A DNA stretch of 64,000 nucleotides from Owenia fusiformis (lineage: Eukaryota > Annelida > Polychaeta > Sabellida > Oweniidae): NCBI GenBank assembly GCA_903813345.2, contig CAIIXF020000009.1:8178030-8242029 (forward strand), in the 5' to 3' direction. Positions 24,546-39,500 of this stretch are shown piece after piece. Positions within the stretch are counted from its first letter, which is position 1. Every line of letters starts with the position of its first letter. Below the pieces are notes generated by a model. That model ran no database searches, was not told the DNA's origin, and saw only the letters and a list, made by a program, of their open reading frames with translations. Position numbers and translations under genes: made by a program.

Positions 24546-27500
24546 AGCAATGGCTTTGACTATGACTTTGATCCTGCCTTTGAGGGAGCTGGCGTTGAAG
24601 AAGGCCTTACAACATGGCGCATCGAGGTAATGTGCTCTATGTTTAACTGTATGTTATATATTGTATAAGTGTGCACCCTGTAATTTATATTGCAGTTTAT
24701 GATTTATCGTACACTGTATACTCTAGATTGCACTAAACGTTTTATATTGTTCTCTATATGTATTTTTTATACTTTAGGATATGAAGGTAGTTAAGCAGGA
24801 TCCTTCCATGAATGGCAAGTTCTTTGATGGCGACTCCTACATCGTTTTATCTGTGAGTATGATGACAAATTGACAGCTACATATTATACGTGTCAAAATT
24901 ATTGTGTTTAGATAATGGCAAAAATTGAAAAATAAAAATATATACTTCACAATACAAGTCTATAATTAGAATCAATATTCCTTGGTACTTTATTCATGCA
25001 ATTTTCCCAATTTTTGTGAAAGAATCAAATGTTTACGACGTTCATAATAATCACTATATGCAAACAAGGGTTACCGATCCTTACTTCGCATGTTGTTATG
25101 AAAGCTTTAATTTTTGCAAGGTAGCATTTGATAACTCAGATGTCAAATTGTATTGAAACATTTTTTCCCAGACAAAGGGCTCAAGAACTAAGACGTGGGA
25201 CATTCATTTCTGGATCGGGCAGAATAGTTCACAAGATGAAAAAGCAATTGCTGCCATGAAGTCTGTTGAACTTGACAATATGTTTGGTGGTGCAGCTATA
25301 CAACATCGTGAAGTCCAGGATCACGAGTCTAAACTGTTCCTCTCATATTACAAAGCTGGTATCAGGTAAAATAATGAAGCCTTTTTTGAAAATATTCATC
25401 TGGTGAGTTCTGTTGTTTGTTACCCTGGTTTTCGGCGTTCGACATCTGAAACAAATGATTAATTTTTAAATTCCAGTCAGTTTGTGACATTTTTGCTTAT
25501 TGATGCTTTAAATGTTGACCTACTACAATATTACCATGGATAAAAATTGTCGTTCGTTCACATTGTAATTACTAAATGAAGCGCTCACGTGAATTTCAGT
25601 CGTACCTGCTTAGCACACACTGTCCAGAAAACACACAAGTTATCATACAAATTATTCCAAAAATATAGGCAAAACATTTAAAAATATCAAAGCTAAGAAA
25701 CTGAACACTTCCATTTAGTAAGCAGCATGTCAAGTTAAATAAATGTACTGCTTTATACTACTCGTTTCGGTATTTAAAGGAATGTACTCTTTTTTGACAT
25801 TTTATTGATGTTGCAAGTTACATATTATATCGGGTGTCCCAAAAAATGAGACACTTTTTGCCAAGTATTTTTTCGGCAACTGATGAACCAAATTTTGGGA
25901 AAATTTGTACAAAGTAGCCCAGGAGTATCGTTAGCAAGGTACAGAAATATGACAAAGATCAGATAAATTTTATGCGAGTATTAAGAAATTCAACATAGCA
26001 TATCAAAATGTCCCATACCGGAGCAATACAATGAGAATTTTCATCGCGTTTGTACCAAAAAGGGGAAGGAATTTGACAAGTGATTTCTCAGCAATAGATG
26101 AGCCAAATGATTTGAAAACTTTACTTGAGGCATTTTAGGATATCTTCTGCTCGTGCTATGAATATGTAAGAGATTGGCCTTATATTATGTGTGTACTGTT
26201 GAATTAAAAACAGTATGTAAAAATAATCATTATCGATGTAAATCTCACTTATTAATCCTTTTCATGCAAAATACCTTTCCGTATTTATTCTTAACAATAT
26301 CACCTCAAATGAATTTTGAGAATGAATGGATTTTGGATATTTGGAAAGAATGAAATGAATTAAGTAGACGAGACACACAGACAAGCTATTTTGACTTGTT
26401 TACAAATGCTATCACCTGATAGCTGGTAGAAACACTGTAGAGGTGACTCATCGCAGAGCTCCGATATGGGTCTATTTGACATGCTAATTTGAATCTCTTA
26501 TTACTCGGGGAATTTTTACTTGATTTGTTTTATATTTGTACAACTTGCTAATGATACTCTCAGGCTAATTTGTACAAATTCTCAGTGAATTTGGTTTATT
26601 AGTTGCCGAGAAAATACTTAGTAAAAAGTGTCTCATTTTTTTGGGACACCCGATATATCCTTATAAATCCATATACAATTTGTAAAATTAGTTATATAAT
26701 GCCATAAAACAGGCCTTCATAATGGTGTGAAGACAAGGTTGAGAAATTTTGTTTTGTGCAGGTACCTTAAAGGAGGTGTGAAATCAGGACTAAGCTCTGT
26801 TAGTGACATTAAGTTCAAGAAGAAACTTCTACAAGTGAAGGGCAAGAGGAACGTTAGAGTCAGAGAGGTACCTGTTCCTCATTGATTCAAAATATCACAT
26901 ATAATATCATTAACAAATGTATATATTTAGTTGTGTGACACCACAATCAAATTAAAAATATAACTGTTCCATTAATATCATATACTATAAGTGGTGTGAG
27001 ATCACAATCGATGTAAACTTTTTTGTCTACAAACAAATGATCTTTTTCAAAGAAACCAAAGAATTATTAAACGTTGTATGTTTTTTATCGTATGATCTGT
27101 AAAATGAAGCCCTCTGATTGGTCAGTTCTTGTGCTGTGAAAATCTGTATTGCTACTGAGATTGTCCCCGTTGATCATCTCCGTCGCAATACAGAAAATAT
27201 CGGTACGGAGGGGACAATCTCAGTAGCAATACAGAGGATCACACGATAACAACGTTATTGAATGATTTGAAGTGCAATACAGGATATATTCTGTCTCGAT
27301 ATTCTGTATTGGCACTCGACTTCGTCTCGATCCATTACGGAATTTCTCGAGCAGAAAATATCCTGTATTGCACTTCAAATCATTCAATAACTTATAATAT
27401 TATTATAGGTTCCTTGTAAGTGTGCGTCCCTAACAAAGAACGATGTTTTCATACTCGACTGTGGTCAGGAGATCTGGGTATGGATTGGTCCTAACAGTAA

Positions 27501-30500
27501 CAGAATGGAAAAACTTAAGGTAAGTATTTTAATCTCAACTTTTGATTAATACAGAATACAGAAATTGTATTTTATTTCTTTATAGCAAGTCTTATGTATG
27601 GCGAGAGGGATTGGTCTTGTAATAGTAACATTATCAACTTCACATTTTAACAGGACCTGAAAATTAAGGGAAGAGGGGAGATCAAACTGAAAATCCTTTA
27701 CAGCATCAAAAATTGTCAAAAATTTAAAATTTGGGGTAATCTATCTTCAGACCTCAGGCAGGGGCATTGTCTTGGCTTTGATACAATCTGACAAATGACA
27801 TTCTCTGTCCTGAATTGTATTATCAGCGTGGCCAAGGATAAAAAGGTTTATGAAAACGAATCCAAAATTGTCATCTCCTTACTATAGGCTACTAACTTCG
27901 TTATCGATGTTAACATTTCTATTACAACTTTTTAAAATGCATTAATGAATAAGTGTAATTGTAGTATTGTAGCCTTGTCCGTTTTACTAATGTTTTGGTT
28001 TTTTAAAACAAGCTTGCACCTGTGTCACGTAAAATACCCTCCACGATAGGTAATTTTAGTATTACATACTTGATACCGTTAAAATTACCTATTTTAAAGA
28101 GTAATTTTACATGAAACCAGTGCTCCTTATTGCCCTTTCTATGTTCAATGTGTTAGTTGTCTACGACAAAAAAGCTTGGTGATCATTTCCTTATAAAAAA
28201 TAAAAGGTTTGTCAAAATTGGTAATTATATTTCCAAAGATGGCAAACCCTCATTTTTGGCCCTATTATTAGCAACACTCTTGAATTTGAACTACTTGAAT
28301 ATCAAAAAAACTCTAACCCCAATTGTGGAATGCTGATTATGGGTATACGCCATACACGTCCTGTGTATTTTCGTTAATTGATGAACATGTTTTGTTGATA
28401 TCACAATACAACAGGGCACATTGGCGGCAAAAGCTATTCGAGATGACAGAGATGGCAAAGCTAAAATATATGTTGTCGGTAAGCTTTGAGAACACGCCCT
28501 TAATACCTTCAAAGCCCCTCTCCCTGATGTCCCTTATTCAACCTGTCGCAAATGTGATAGGAATTCCTTTAAATGTTCATGTAAAAGTGACAAACTTGTA
28601 TCTATTAGTAACCTTTTGTATTTATCTTAATAATACATGTACTTTAGGTATCTGATTTGATGAATAATCCCGTTTCAGCACCAATAATTCTGAAAAGTGA
28701 ATATTTAGACTATGGTTGATTTCAACTCCGATACAATCCCATATACATCAGTGAATTATCCCGACATGATGTATAGTTTAGGGATAATGCAATACTTCTT
28801 AAAACATTGTCCCTTCCTTATATGTTTTATATTGGGATGGGATTATCAATTAGATTCTGAAGTATTTTCCCACCCAAATATCCCGTTCCCGTGATGATTT
28901 CTTTCAGAATCCTCTTTCCAACCCAAGCACTCACTTTTTGTCTTACCACTTATTTCTTTTTCTCTTGTTACTCGTTTGTTAACATCACCTTTTTCTCTTA
29001 TTACTCGATTGTTAACATCAATTTTTTCTCATATTAATCGTTTGTTAACATCACCTTTTTCTCTTATTAATCGTTTGTTAACATCACCTTTTTCTCTTAT
29101 TACTCGATTGTTAACATCACCCTTTTCTCTTATTACACCTATGTATTTATAAAAAAGCTATAATAATTAAATCATGCGTTTAGCATATTTTGTAGAAAGA
29201 CGGTGGGAAATAACTCTTGGGTTTCTTTTATCCCCATATTGTTTTATCTATTAACTGGTTCGCCGATGACGATATTTTGCGTTTGAATTCAATATGCTCT
29301 GAAACATTCTATTTGATTATTAATTATATTACACAATACCAATCACAGCACTAACCAATCTATTACCGATTCCATTAACCTACTTATTACTCAAACCCAT
29401 GGTCATGTATTACATTATACCATTTAACCAACCCATTTATTACCTTAACCCATTCATAACACTAGCCCATTCGCATACTAACGCATTTAACCTATTTGCA
29501 CTTTAGACCCTACAGACTGCCCGTCTGATACGAGATGCATATCGGGAAGGAAGAGTTAAAATTTACATCGTTGGTAAATGTGCAATTTTGATGTACTTTG
29601 TCTAAGGTGGCCATTTCTAGAATATAAGAACGTTTTGGTGTTTGTGAATTTAATACATATATTGTTTTGCTGTAAAGAATGCACCAGATTGAATTCATTC
29701 ATGATATCTGAATCTAGAAATGGCCCTCATCATTTCACTTTGGGCAAATGAATGACACTGGTCATTTGAGTCAAGGTGCATGTGAAAATAATTTGCTTTT
29801 TAGCTTATTTAGCTATGATATTTGACACAGATTTTGTTGCGATTTAAAAATTTTTTATTAAGCATTAAGCCTTGGATATAATAAGCTTCTATTATTATTA
29901 TCAAAGCTGAGAATATGCCTAAAGCTTTTCTATTAAATACGGGCTTTACAAATAAAAAGTTGTATCATAAAATTTGCTGTATTGAAAACCGTTTTTACAT
30001 ATACATGCTGTAAGGTTTTGGTACAAACTTTCATAAAGCAATGAAACATAGATATATTCTAGACTTTCATTTAGGATGAAACTTTTATAATTCATAAATA
30101 TATAACCACTTAAAATAATGTTATGATTTTTCTGAAATATAACTTTTAATAACATTCTAGCTACATTAGATTTTGCTTCAACTGGGGTCACAGAGAGGAT
30201 TGATTATATATCTGTAATGCGGAAACTACCTTGTTGTAATTAATTTATATCATTAGTTAAGAACCTACCATACATTCCATCAGAATTCCTGATTATCTAC
30301 GCCAAATATTATTGAAAATTAAAATTATATCATGGAACAGTGTCAAAATCTCCCCCCCCCCTGCCTGTTGCAATCGCATGTCTGATGCTTGTTGAACCCT
30401 TATAATTGACCCCTCCAATTTACTTTTTATATTAAGAAATGAATGACTGATGTTTACTTAAACTGAATATCTGGTATCTCTATATACATGTGTGTAACCT

Positions 30501-33500
30501 TTTATTAATAGGGAGGTTAATTAAGCTATAAGAAAACTTGTACGTGAACCTTTAGAATTATGGTCCTCTAAGAATTCGTTCTCTCATTCGTAGTATTTAC
30601 TTGCCCGATTGAGCGTATAAGAAAAGGGTATAAGAAAAATAGTTTTAATTGGGTCCCTGGAAAAATTGTCATGGGGACAGTATGTTCCAGGGGTCATACT
30701 ATTACACGTTCACGTATAAGTTCTCTTAAAACGCGTAGCTTAACCTCCCTGTTAACAATGTAAAAATGTAATCCTTTGTAAGCCACATAAATTAATTTGT
30801 AAATAGTGATTTGGATTTAATCAAAGATTAATGTAAAACTTTTAAAGAATAATTAAAATGTCCATTTGCTGCAACATATATCTAAAATGAGAACAAATTC
30901 AATATTATTAACAAAAATAACCTGAATAAACAATACGTCAAAATAAAATCGATTCATAATTGATCCTCTAGAACAAAACTGGGAATCAGACAAAAAGTTC
31001 TTTGAGGCGCTTGGTTCCAAAGACAAAGAAATTAAAGCTGGAGACCCGGATGATCGCCACAACGAGAACGAGAGAGGACCCGAGAGTCAGTGCTGTCTCT
31101 ATCGATGTTCATTCGATGACAATCTGAAGATTCAAGTAGAAGAAGTGGCTCAGAGACCCCTTAGTAAGGGGATGCTCAATTCAAATGTAAGTTATATGTT
31201 ACTCTGACTTTACATAGTTTATATAGTGGCGACATCTATATGTCTTATCACGAATTCTTAACTTTGCGAAAGTTCTGTTAATGACCCCCTGGTTGTTAAC
31301 CTCTTATTTTCACTTTCACTTCAGTGTTCAACTAAAGGTCAGACTTGTGAAAATGTTTACTTGGATTTGATTTAGTTTGTATTTCTATCAATATTAAAAT
31401 CTTGAATTGGATCAGATCAAGATATATTGAATTAACAATTCTTTATTTTAGTGCTGTTATGTCTTGGACTCTGGTATAGGTGGCGTCTGGGTATGGACTG
31501 GCAAGAAATGTTCAATCGATTTCAAGAAGTTTGTTTGGAAAAATACAGAAGTAAGGAAATATGAAGTTTTATTATGTTCCATGATTAAAATAAATCGTGT
31601 GATGTCCTCAGGTTTGAAGCATACAACGCTGTATATTCGGGAATTTATAAATTATTTATCCCACTGTTGACAATTATCCCATTATTAAAAGTCATGCATA
31701 GTTTTTAAGCCCTCTTCACGACAGGCCCGTAGCCAGGGGAGCTGGGAGAGCGGAAACTGGCCAGAAATTCTTTCAAAATCATGCAGTTTTTCAACATACT
31801 GAGCACTTTTCACCGAACTTTGAGCCATAAGTGTAAAAAGCTCTCCCCATGATAAAAACCTGGCTACGGGCAAGGTATTACCTTAGGAGAGGGGCCCTGT
31901 CAATGAAAGTCATCATTATGTACACATGTCTATCATCTTCTTGATACTTGATAAAGGAATTCCTAGACTACAGAGGCTATCCAGACTGGACTCCAATGAC
32001 ACGTGTGACAGATGGCGGAGAATCACCCCTATTTAAACAATACTTTGAGATATGGCAGGATGACACCGACCAGAAGGGTTTAGGAGATGTCAGCACAGTA
32101 AATCAAGTAGCAGGTAGTTTTAAAATACTAGTTTAGAACTGGGTAATTTCATCATTTTCATTATCCAACCTCTGTCACCAATGTAATGATCAAGGGCTGC
32201 AGGAAGAGAACTAATTACTTTAGTACATAAATATCGTATCGTGAAATAAAACCAAATCCCCAAAAATTTATGCCATATTTTAAAATTATTAAAAACGTAG
32301 TATGATAAAAAAAAAGTCCCAAACTATTCTGAAATATAGTCTAGAAATATTGAGACAATTCAAGTACAGGTAGGATGTGAAGGGATATTAGAGATTGCAG
32401 GAATATAATCTCTCTGTTTTTCTAGAGCAATCAGATGACAATTTAGATGGCGCTGACCTACATAAAATGACCAGACCAGCTACATCTGAGGATTACATGC
32501 CCGATGACGGCTCAGGGGAAATCAAGGTAAAAGCATGGAGTAACGAACTACTTTTGGCTTGCAAGAAAAGTGAATTTAGAGATCTTTCTAATTGTGCATT
32601 ATCATAGTTTGGGATATTGCGGGTTTGAGTCCTTATAAATCGTTGAGTTAGGTCCTTCTCCTTTTACACTATGTTACTTAGTCTTACCTCCATATATTGT
32701 AGATATACCGTATCGAGGGTAATGATCTTGAAGAAATCCCTAAAGAATTACACGGCATATTCTTTGGTGGGGATTGTTACATAGTTGCATATATGTACAA
32801 AGATGAGTCTGGAAAAGATAAATACATCATATACTTCTGGCAGGTTGGTACTTTTAACTTATATTTAGGTATTTACTTATAACTAAGTATGTTGAAAATA
32901 TAAAAACAACTAAAGCCTCAGAATTTGTACCTATATTTATATTTGTTTATGAATTTGATTGTGAATATTGTGATATGTAGACTGAAGAGATGAGCCCATG
33001 CAACCAAAAATGAAATTGTTAACCTTTGATGAGAAAAGTGGATTACACTATTTATGCTAATGCAATTGATATACCGAATATGAAACTTACTTCAATACAT
33101 GTGTAGGGCCAGAGAGCCACCACAGAGGATAAGGCAGCCTCAGCCCTACAGACCATTACCCTGGATGATCATCTTGGAGGACAAGCCCTGCAGGTAGGCT
33201 TGTGGCGATTTTTTGGCTTGATGAAAAAACTTGAGTGCAAAGCATAATTCTTGTGTTTTAAATGCAGATAAAATCATTATAGCATTACAGCTGATATTCG
33301 ATACTAGATAAGTAATACATACATTAATACTAATATTTCGAGATTGATGTATTTGAATCACATTTATTTTGGTCATAACATGAATACACATATCATCATT
33401 CGATGTGTTTGAGATTTCAATTTTCTATATATTTCTATATCAGATTTATTTTCAGTTATAACATCACATACATGTGCAGGTAAAACAAAAATTACAGAAT

Positions 33501-36500
33501 TTCTAAACTAAATTCCACCTGACATATAATTAAAAAGATCCTTTAAGTGATTTGTGACGTGTGTTTCCAGATTCGTGTTGTGATGAACAAAGAGCCTAAA
33601 CATTTTCTAAAGCTCTTCCATGGCAGACTGGTTGTATTCCAGGTTATTAATTATTAATTAATATAATATCTAAGAAATATAATATCTCTGTAATACATAT
33701 ACAAACGGGGCAGGGGAATTTAAACGTAATTGTGAACATTAAGTGAATAAAAATGTATATTGATGGTTTGATTCTCTTTACATCGCTATTTACCATGCTC
33801 ATTTACCATTTACATATTATATATTGTACATTTTCGGAATTTTAATACAACCCCTCAGTTGTATGATTCACAAGTCATTAACCCGATGTGGAAGACATTA
33901 TTCAATAGCCTATATTTATGGATTTTGATTCACATACGTAGCCAAAGCATAATAAGTATACTAAATGATTTTGACATCACACCAAGGAAAAAATGACCAT
34001 GAAACTTAGAATATAAGACAAAACGATACGATGTAACAAAAATTTAAGTAACAGTGTTATATGCACTGTTATAATGTTTTAACATGTTAAAATGTTCTCT
34101 TTAGATTGGCCAATCCAAGGGATTCCGTAGCATGAAAGACCATGCTGCATACAACCCCACAGCAATGCTGTTTGAGATTCGAGGCAATGAACAGGACCTC
34201 ACCAGAGCTTTACAGGTACTCATGGCATATCTTTAGTTTATATTTTATTCAGTTGATATACATAGTGGTCCAAAAATCATTCACACTTTTAATTGCGTAG
34301 CATTTTCTAATGATTTTTTTTGTCATGTGCTCAATCCAAACTCCATGCACACACAGTAATCTCTGTTTTAGTATTCTTTAGCTCATCAATTGTTTGGGGA
34401 TTGTTTGCATCGATCCTGCCTTTAAAGTATCCCCACCAAAAATAGGGGATTCGTCTTGTGAATGTACAGGTCAGGTGCGATCCATACAATATGAGATGAG
34501 TCTGACTACAGGGGTGAAGCATTTGAGCAGTACGGCGTTGCTTCTTCTTTCTAATGGATAACAGAATCGATGTTAACCCCTCGCCTCCGCGCAAATGCCA
34601 GAATGATTTTTCTTCTTATAACTTCAATGTATCAGTCCATGTTCACAGGAGAGGAACGTCCATCCTCAAACCAGTATGACCCAGTATCACCAGTATGACT
34701 TAACTTTCACCAGTCAACTTCTCTGCATCACATGTTTGATGCCGATGCTCAGAAGGCTAATCCTGAGCCCAAAAGTGTATTTTCTATTTGTTGAAGGTTA
34801 TTACCAACTTAAATTTGAAATTAACTTAATCATTAACTGTAATCAGCACCAAAGAGCGTGGCTTGGGGACAACACAAATTATTGACCCCATGCTCTCATT
34901 ACGGTGGTATATCAAAATAAAACGTATACCATACAAAACTTGCATGTCTGTAGGACAGGTCTATGAAAAAATGGGAGATCTTCCTGTCGTTAGACAATGT
35001 TACGTTGTCAAAAGTGTGAATGATATTTTGGAGTACCCTGGATAAAGTCACGCCCGGTGATCGTGAATATGGGACGGAGGGGGGAGCAGGCAATTTCTGC
35101 TAGGAAATTCAACAAATCTGGAAGATGTAGAACGTAATTTACGAGTGAGTACGCAGTGATGTGCCGAAAACAGAGAGTTTAGCTACCACTGTCTTCAGAT
35201 TAAAAAAAAATTAATGCTGGCGTGGTTCGGAGAAGATTGTGAAATGAAGCCATGATTGATGATTGTCGTCTATATGTGTATTATTAGTTTCTTCTGACTA
35301 ACAAAACAATTGTAGACCTCTTCATTCGGTCAACCGTCAAAATCATATAAATCGACTGTAAACCTTGACAGAGACCGAGGGTCTGGCTCAACAGTAGTTT
35401 CTCGGTTTACAGTCTCGGTATACAATTTTGCCGGTTGACCTGTGGAGAGGCAACAATTGTATACTGTCTACCATGTAACGCTTAAACTTATTAACTTTTA
35501 AATTTTGAATTATATTTTTCTATATACCAATATAGGTAGAAGACAGAGCGGCTTCCCTGAACAGTAATAGTGTATTTATGCTGGACACCAAGGACAAGAC
35601 TTACGTGTGGGTCGGAAAGGTAAACATTTACTCAACATGTTTCATCCTTTTTCAATAGTATCCCGTATCATTTTCATCGTTTTGTCAATCATAGTTTCGT
35701 CTGTTTTCTTGAAATTAGATATAGGGCCCGGCCAAATTGTGAGTTATGTTTATGCAGATAGTTTAAAGTAAATTCAATACATACCATACATTCTTTAAAA
35801 TGGAGCAATTTTTAATTTGAAGGAAATCAAGAAATATTAAGCTGGGCAGTGTCAAACTTTGAAGGAATTGGTTTTTAACATTGAAATTTTGACTTGGTCC
35901 CTACAGATAAAAATGTGATTATTTAATAAGTGAAACAAAATTTTCATCACATTGAAAATAATAATTTGTAGGTGTATGGACTTTCAATGAGCTATACATC
36001 ACCCTCTAAAGGTTTAGCAACCATATCTTCTCAACTGAACCACATGTTAAAGCCTTGTAATGTTTGGCAATTTAACAACATATAGAAGTTATGAATGTCT
36101 GATATTTTTCCATCGAACAGAAAAATCAAAATATAAGCTAGTACCATTCTTAAACGCTCTACAATGATTGACATACTTTACGAGGGAGTGTAACATAAAT
36201 AATCTTTACACGCTGTACAATGATTGTCATACGTTACGAGGGGGTGTAACATAAATATATTTTACACGCTATAAAATGAATACCATAACATACGAGGGTA
36301 TGTAACATAAATAATTTTTACACGCTGTACAATGATTGCCATACCTTACGAGGGGTGTAACAAATTATCTATGCTATAACTTTTAGAATGCCAATGACAG
36401 TGAGAAAGAAATGGCTCAATTGTGTTGTGAATTTATTGGAGAAAAGTAAGTCATACTGATATATTTCAGTGACACCTTTGTGGCAGGCGTTGTTTTACCC

Positions 36501-39500
36501 TTCACTTGCGACACCATTATTTAAGGTCCTTTTCATTTTCAGCGTTGTTGTTTGACAATGTACATCACTTTTTGGTGCACAGTTTACCTGCATTCCCTAA
36601 CCTAAATTAGAATTGATATTTTGTCTAATGAGTAATATAATGTATGGTTGCGTCTTGCGAACCTCAACGTAAAAATGCCAATGTGGTCATAGTTTTTTTT
36701 ATTAGCAAGGAAAACATCAACGAGGTGTACTTGACTGTCTAAATTACTCGTATAAACCAGAAAATCAGCTTATTTTTAAGGGGAGAACCAGAAAATCAGC
36801 TAATTTTTAAAGGAGAGGTAGAGTGAAATAACCATGAGCAGACGTAATACATGACATACATGTAATGCCAGTATTTGTGATTCAGAAGTTTTAAATAAGT
36901 TGAAAGTTCTGAAATGATTAACTTCTGAAGAGATGCTATACACACATGGTATATTTTTTTGTAACCCCACAGTCAGTTGGTGTAGCTAGATATGACCAAA
37001 CACTCACTTGGTGACCCAACACGATCACTTGGTGTATTTAGATGTGACCCAGCATTCGCTTGAAGTATTTAAATGTAACCCAATTCTAACTTGGTGTATT
37101 TAGATGTGACCCAACACTCACTTGATGACCCAACACGATCACTTGGTGTATTTAAATGTGACCCAACACTCACTTGGTGTATTTAAATGTGACCCAACAC
37201 TCATTTGGTGTTGTCGATGTTATATCACACCAACATGGTGTATTTTGATTTGACACCCCTAAAACAAGGTGTATATACCCAGACCTACATGGTTTATTTA
37301 GATTTGACCGTACACTCACACCGTGTGTTTTTATGTGATTCCCACCCACATTGTGTGTGTTTCCCCAATTTATCTTGCACTTCCCTTATATTTACCTTTT
37401 ATAGAATGCACAGAAAAACCAATTGGAAATGGCAGCTTTGTGTTGTGAGTTTGTCTGTGAAAAGTAAGTTTCTCGACTGCATGCATGAACTAACATTGTA
37501 TTGTTCTGATGATATACACGGATAATATTTTGTTTTATTTTGATATTATAATATAATTTGACATGAGTGTGTTCAAGTGAAATAATCAAATACGTATATC
37601 AATATTACAATTTATCCTATATCAATGATATAAAATGTGACATGTATGCTAAATGTGAAAACTGAAAAGCTTATGGGAAGTACACACTTAATTTAGTTTA
37701 TATTTCTAAAAATAATTTATTTCATTTGCTAAGTTATCAATAACAATTAAGCATTCATTTAGATTATGTATAAATAAATTATTATGTCCATAGAGAACCA
37801 GAGGTCATCGTGGAAGGAGAGGAATCATTTAGATTCTGGGACGCTATAGGGGGACAAGAGGAGTACTATAAGGGGCCACCTATCAAAGTAACTTATTTTT
37901 TATAGTTTTTTCATTTGTTTCATTTAAAATTATTTCAAACTGAAAATCATAAATTTTACAAAATAATTGTCACCATTAAACTAACGGAATTGATTTTGCA
38001 CTTCAACAAATGCTGACAATTTGACGCAATCTTTATTTACTGTTATGGCGTCTATGTTGATGCTCAGCGGGACGAGTGACAGCCAAAATGACGCCACCCT
38101 GGTTCGAATCCTGTTCTAGTTATTAAGTCTGTATTTCCTTTTTCTAGGATTCCAACTATATCCCTCCCAGATTGTTCCACTGTTCTATCAGCTCAGGGAA
38201 ATTCACTGTGGAGGAAATATTTGACTTCCAACAACAGGTTTGTATCATTGGAAAGCATTATACGTCATCATTATAAATATTTGCATTTTGCCGTTGAATA
38301 ACTTTCTATTTTATCATCGGAAGCTTCAAGATTTTATGTCAATTTCAAATCTCATGTACCATTCTAAAGCTTCATATGATATATTTGTGCTATTTTGGAA
38401 TAATTTCTACTTATACAACAAGCGTGATATATATATACCATAAGAAAGCTGTAAAATGTGTATTGTTTACATCGATGCACTGAAATCAAATCAAAATAAT
38501 TTAAAAATGTATTTTTTTAGGATTTGGATGAAGATGATGTAATGATTCTCGATGCCTATACTGAGGTATACATGATATGCATTTAGTATTTAAGTACACC
38601 CGCCCCTTTTACAAGTTTAGTAACTGTATGGCACCAATAGGCAGCATTTCATTTGATCTACAGTTACAGTTAGTTGGAATTGACTTTGATCAATTTGTCA
38701 AATTATCGCCAAATAGTCCTAAACACATTGTTGTGGAAAGGGGACTTCGTTTGCTTAACATTTAACAAACTTAAATCAGTAGATTACTGAATAAATATTT
38801 ATAAAAACTGACATGGGTATGTAAAAAAGCTAACTGACAAGCTAGAATTGTTAATGATGACTGCAGTGAAGATTATGAAAATAATGTTAAAAATACATGA
38901 AAAGTTATCACCACCCTTGACTGTGAGTAAATATATGATGCATTGATATCTGTTTCTGTTTTTTTAGGTATTTGTGTGGATTGGACAGAATTCTGCTGAA
39001 GTTGAGAAGTTGGGAGCATACAAAACTGCTATTGTAAGACTATAATCAGATAATTATTGTTCATTTTTGAAACAACTAGTAGACCATTTTGGCCCCTTTG
39101 ATAAACAAATGAAACAATAGCATTTTATAGGCTAGATTCGTGATGTTGTACGTTGTGACAAGTAGTGTCTCTATACTAAATTGTGTTCGGTTTTTGAAAA
39201 TTAAAAAAAAACTGTAACAATCATTGTCATAATGTATTCTAGCAATATTCAACTATCACATTATCAATTATACAATGCTGAAACTAAGTGAAATTCTATG
39301 TTCTGAACAAGTAAACAACTGTTCACTTTTATTTTAGTTTTCTTACTTTAAATATGTTTCATAATTTTGTTTGAACAGCCTTTGTTAATGTATCTCTACT
39401 TTTGGTCAAACCTCACAAATAACAACACAGATTTATGCATTATACACAACTGATGATGTATAAATGAATAAATTGTGTCTATAGTTTTAAAATTTGATGA

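Noticed and set aside
28323-28655. 110-residue plus-strand frame as a gene
   Set aside because: It reads villin exon 6a in the wrong frame; the exon phase and family similarity support the 64-base exon instead.
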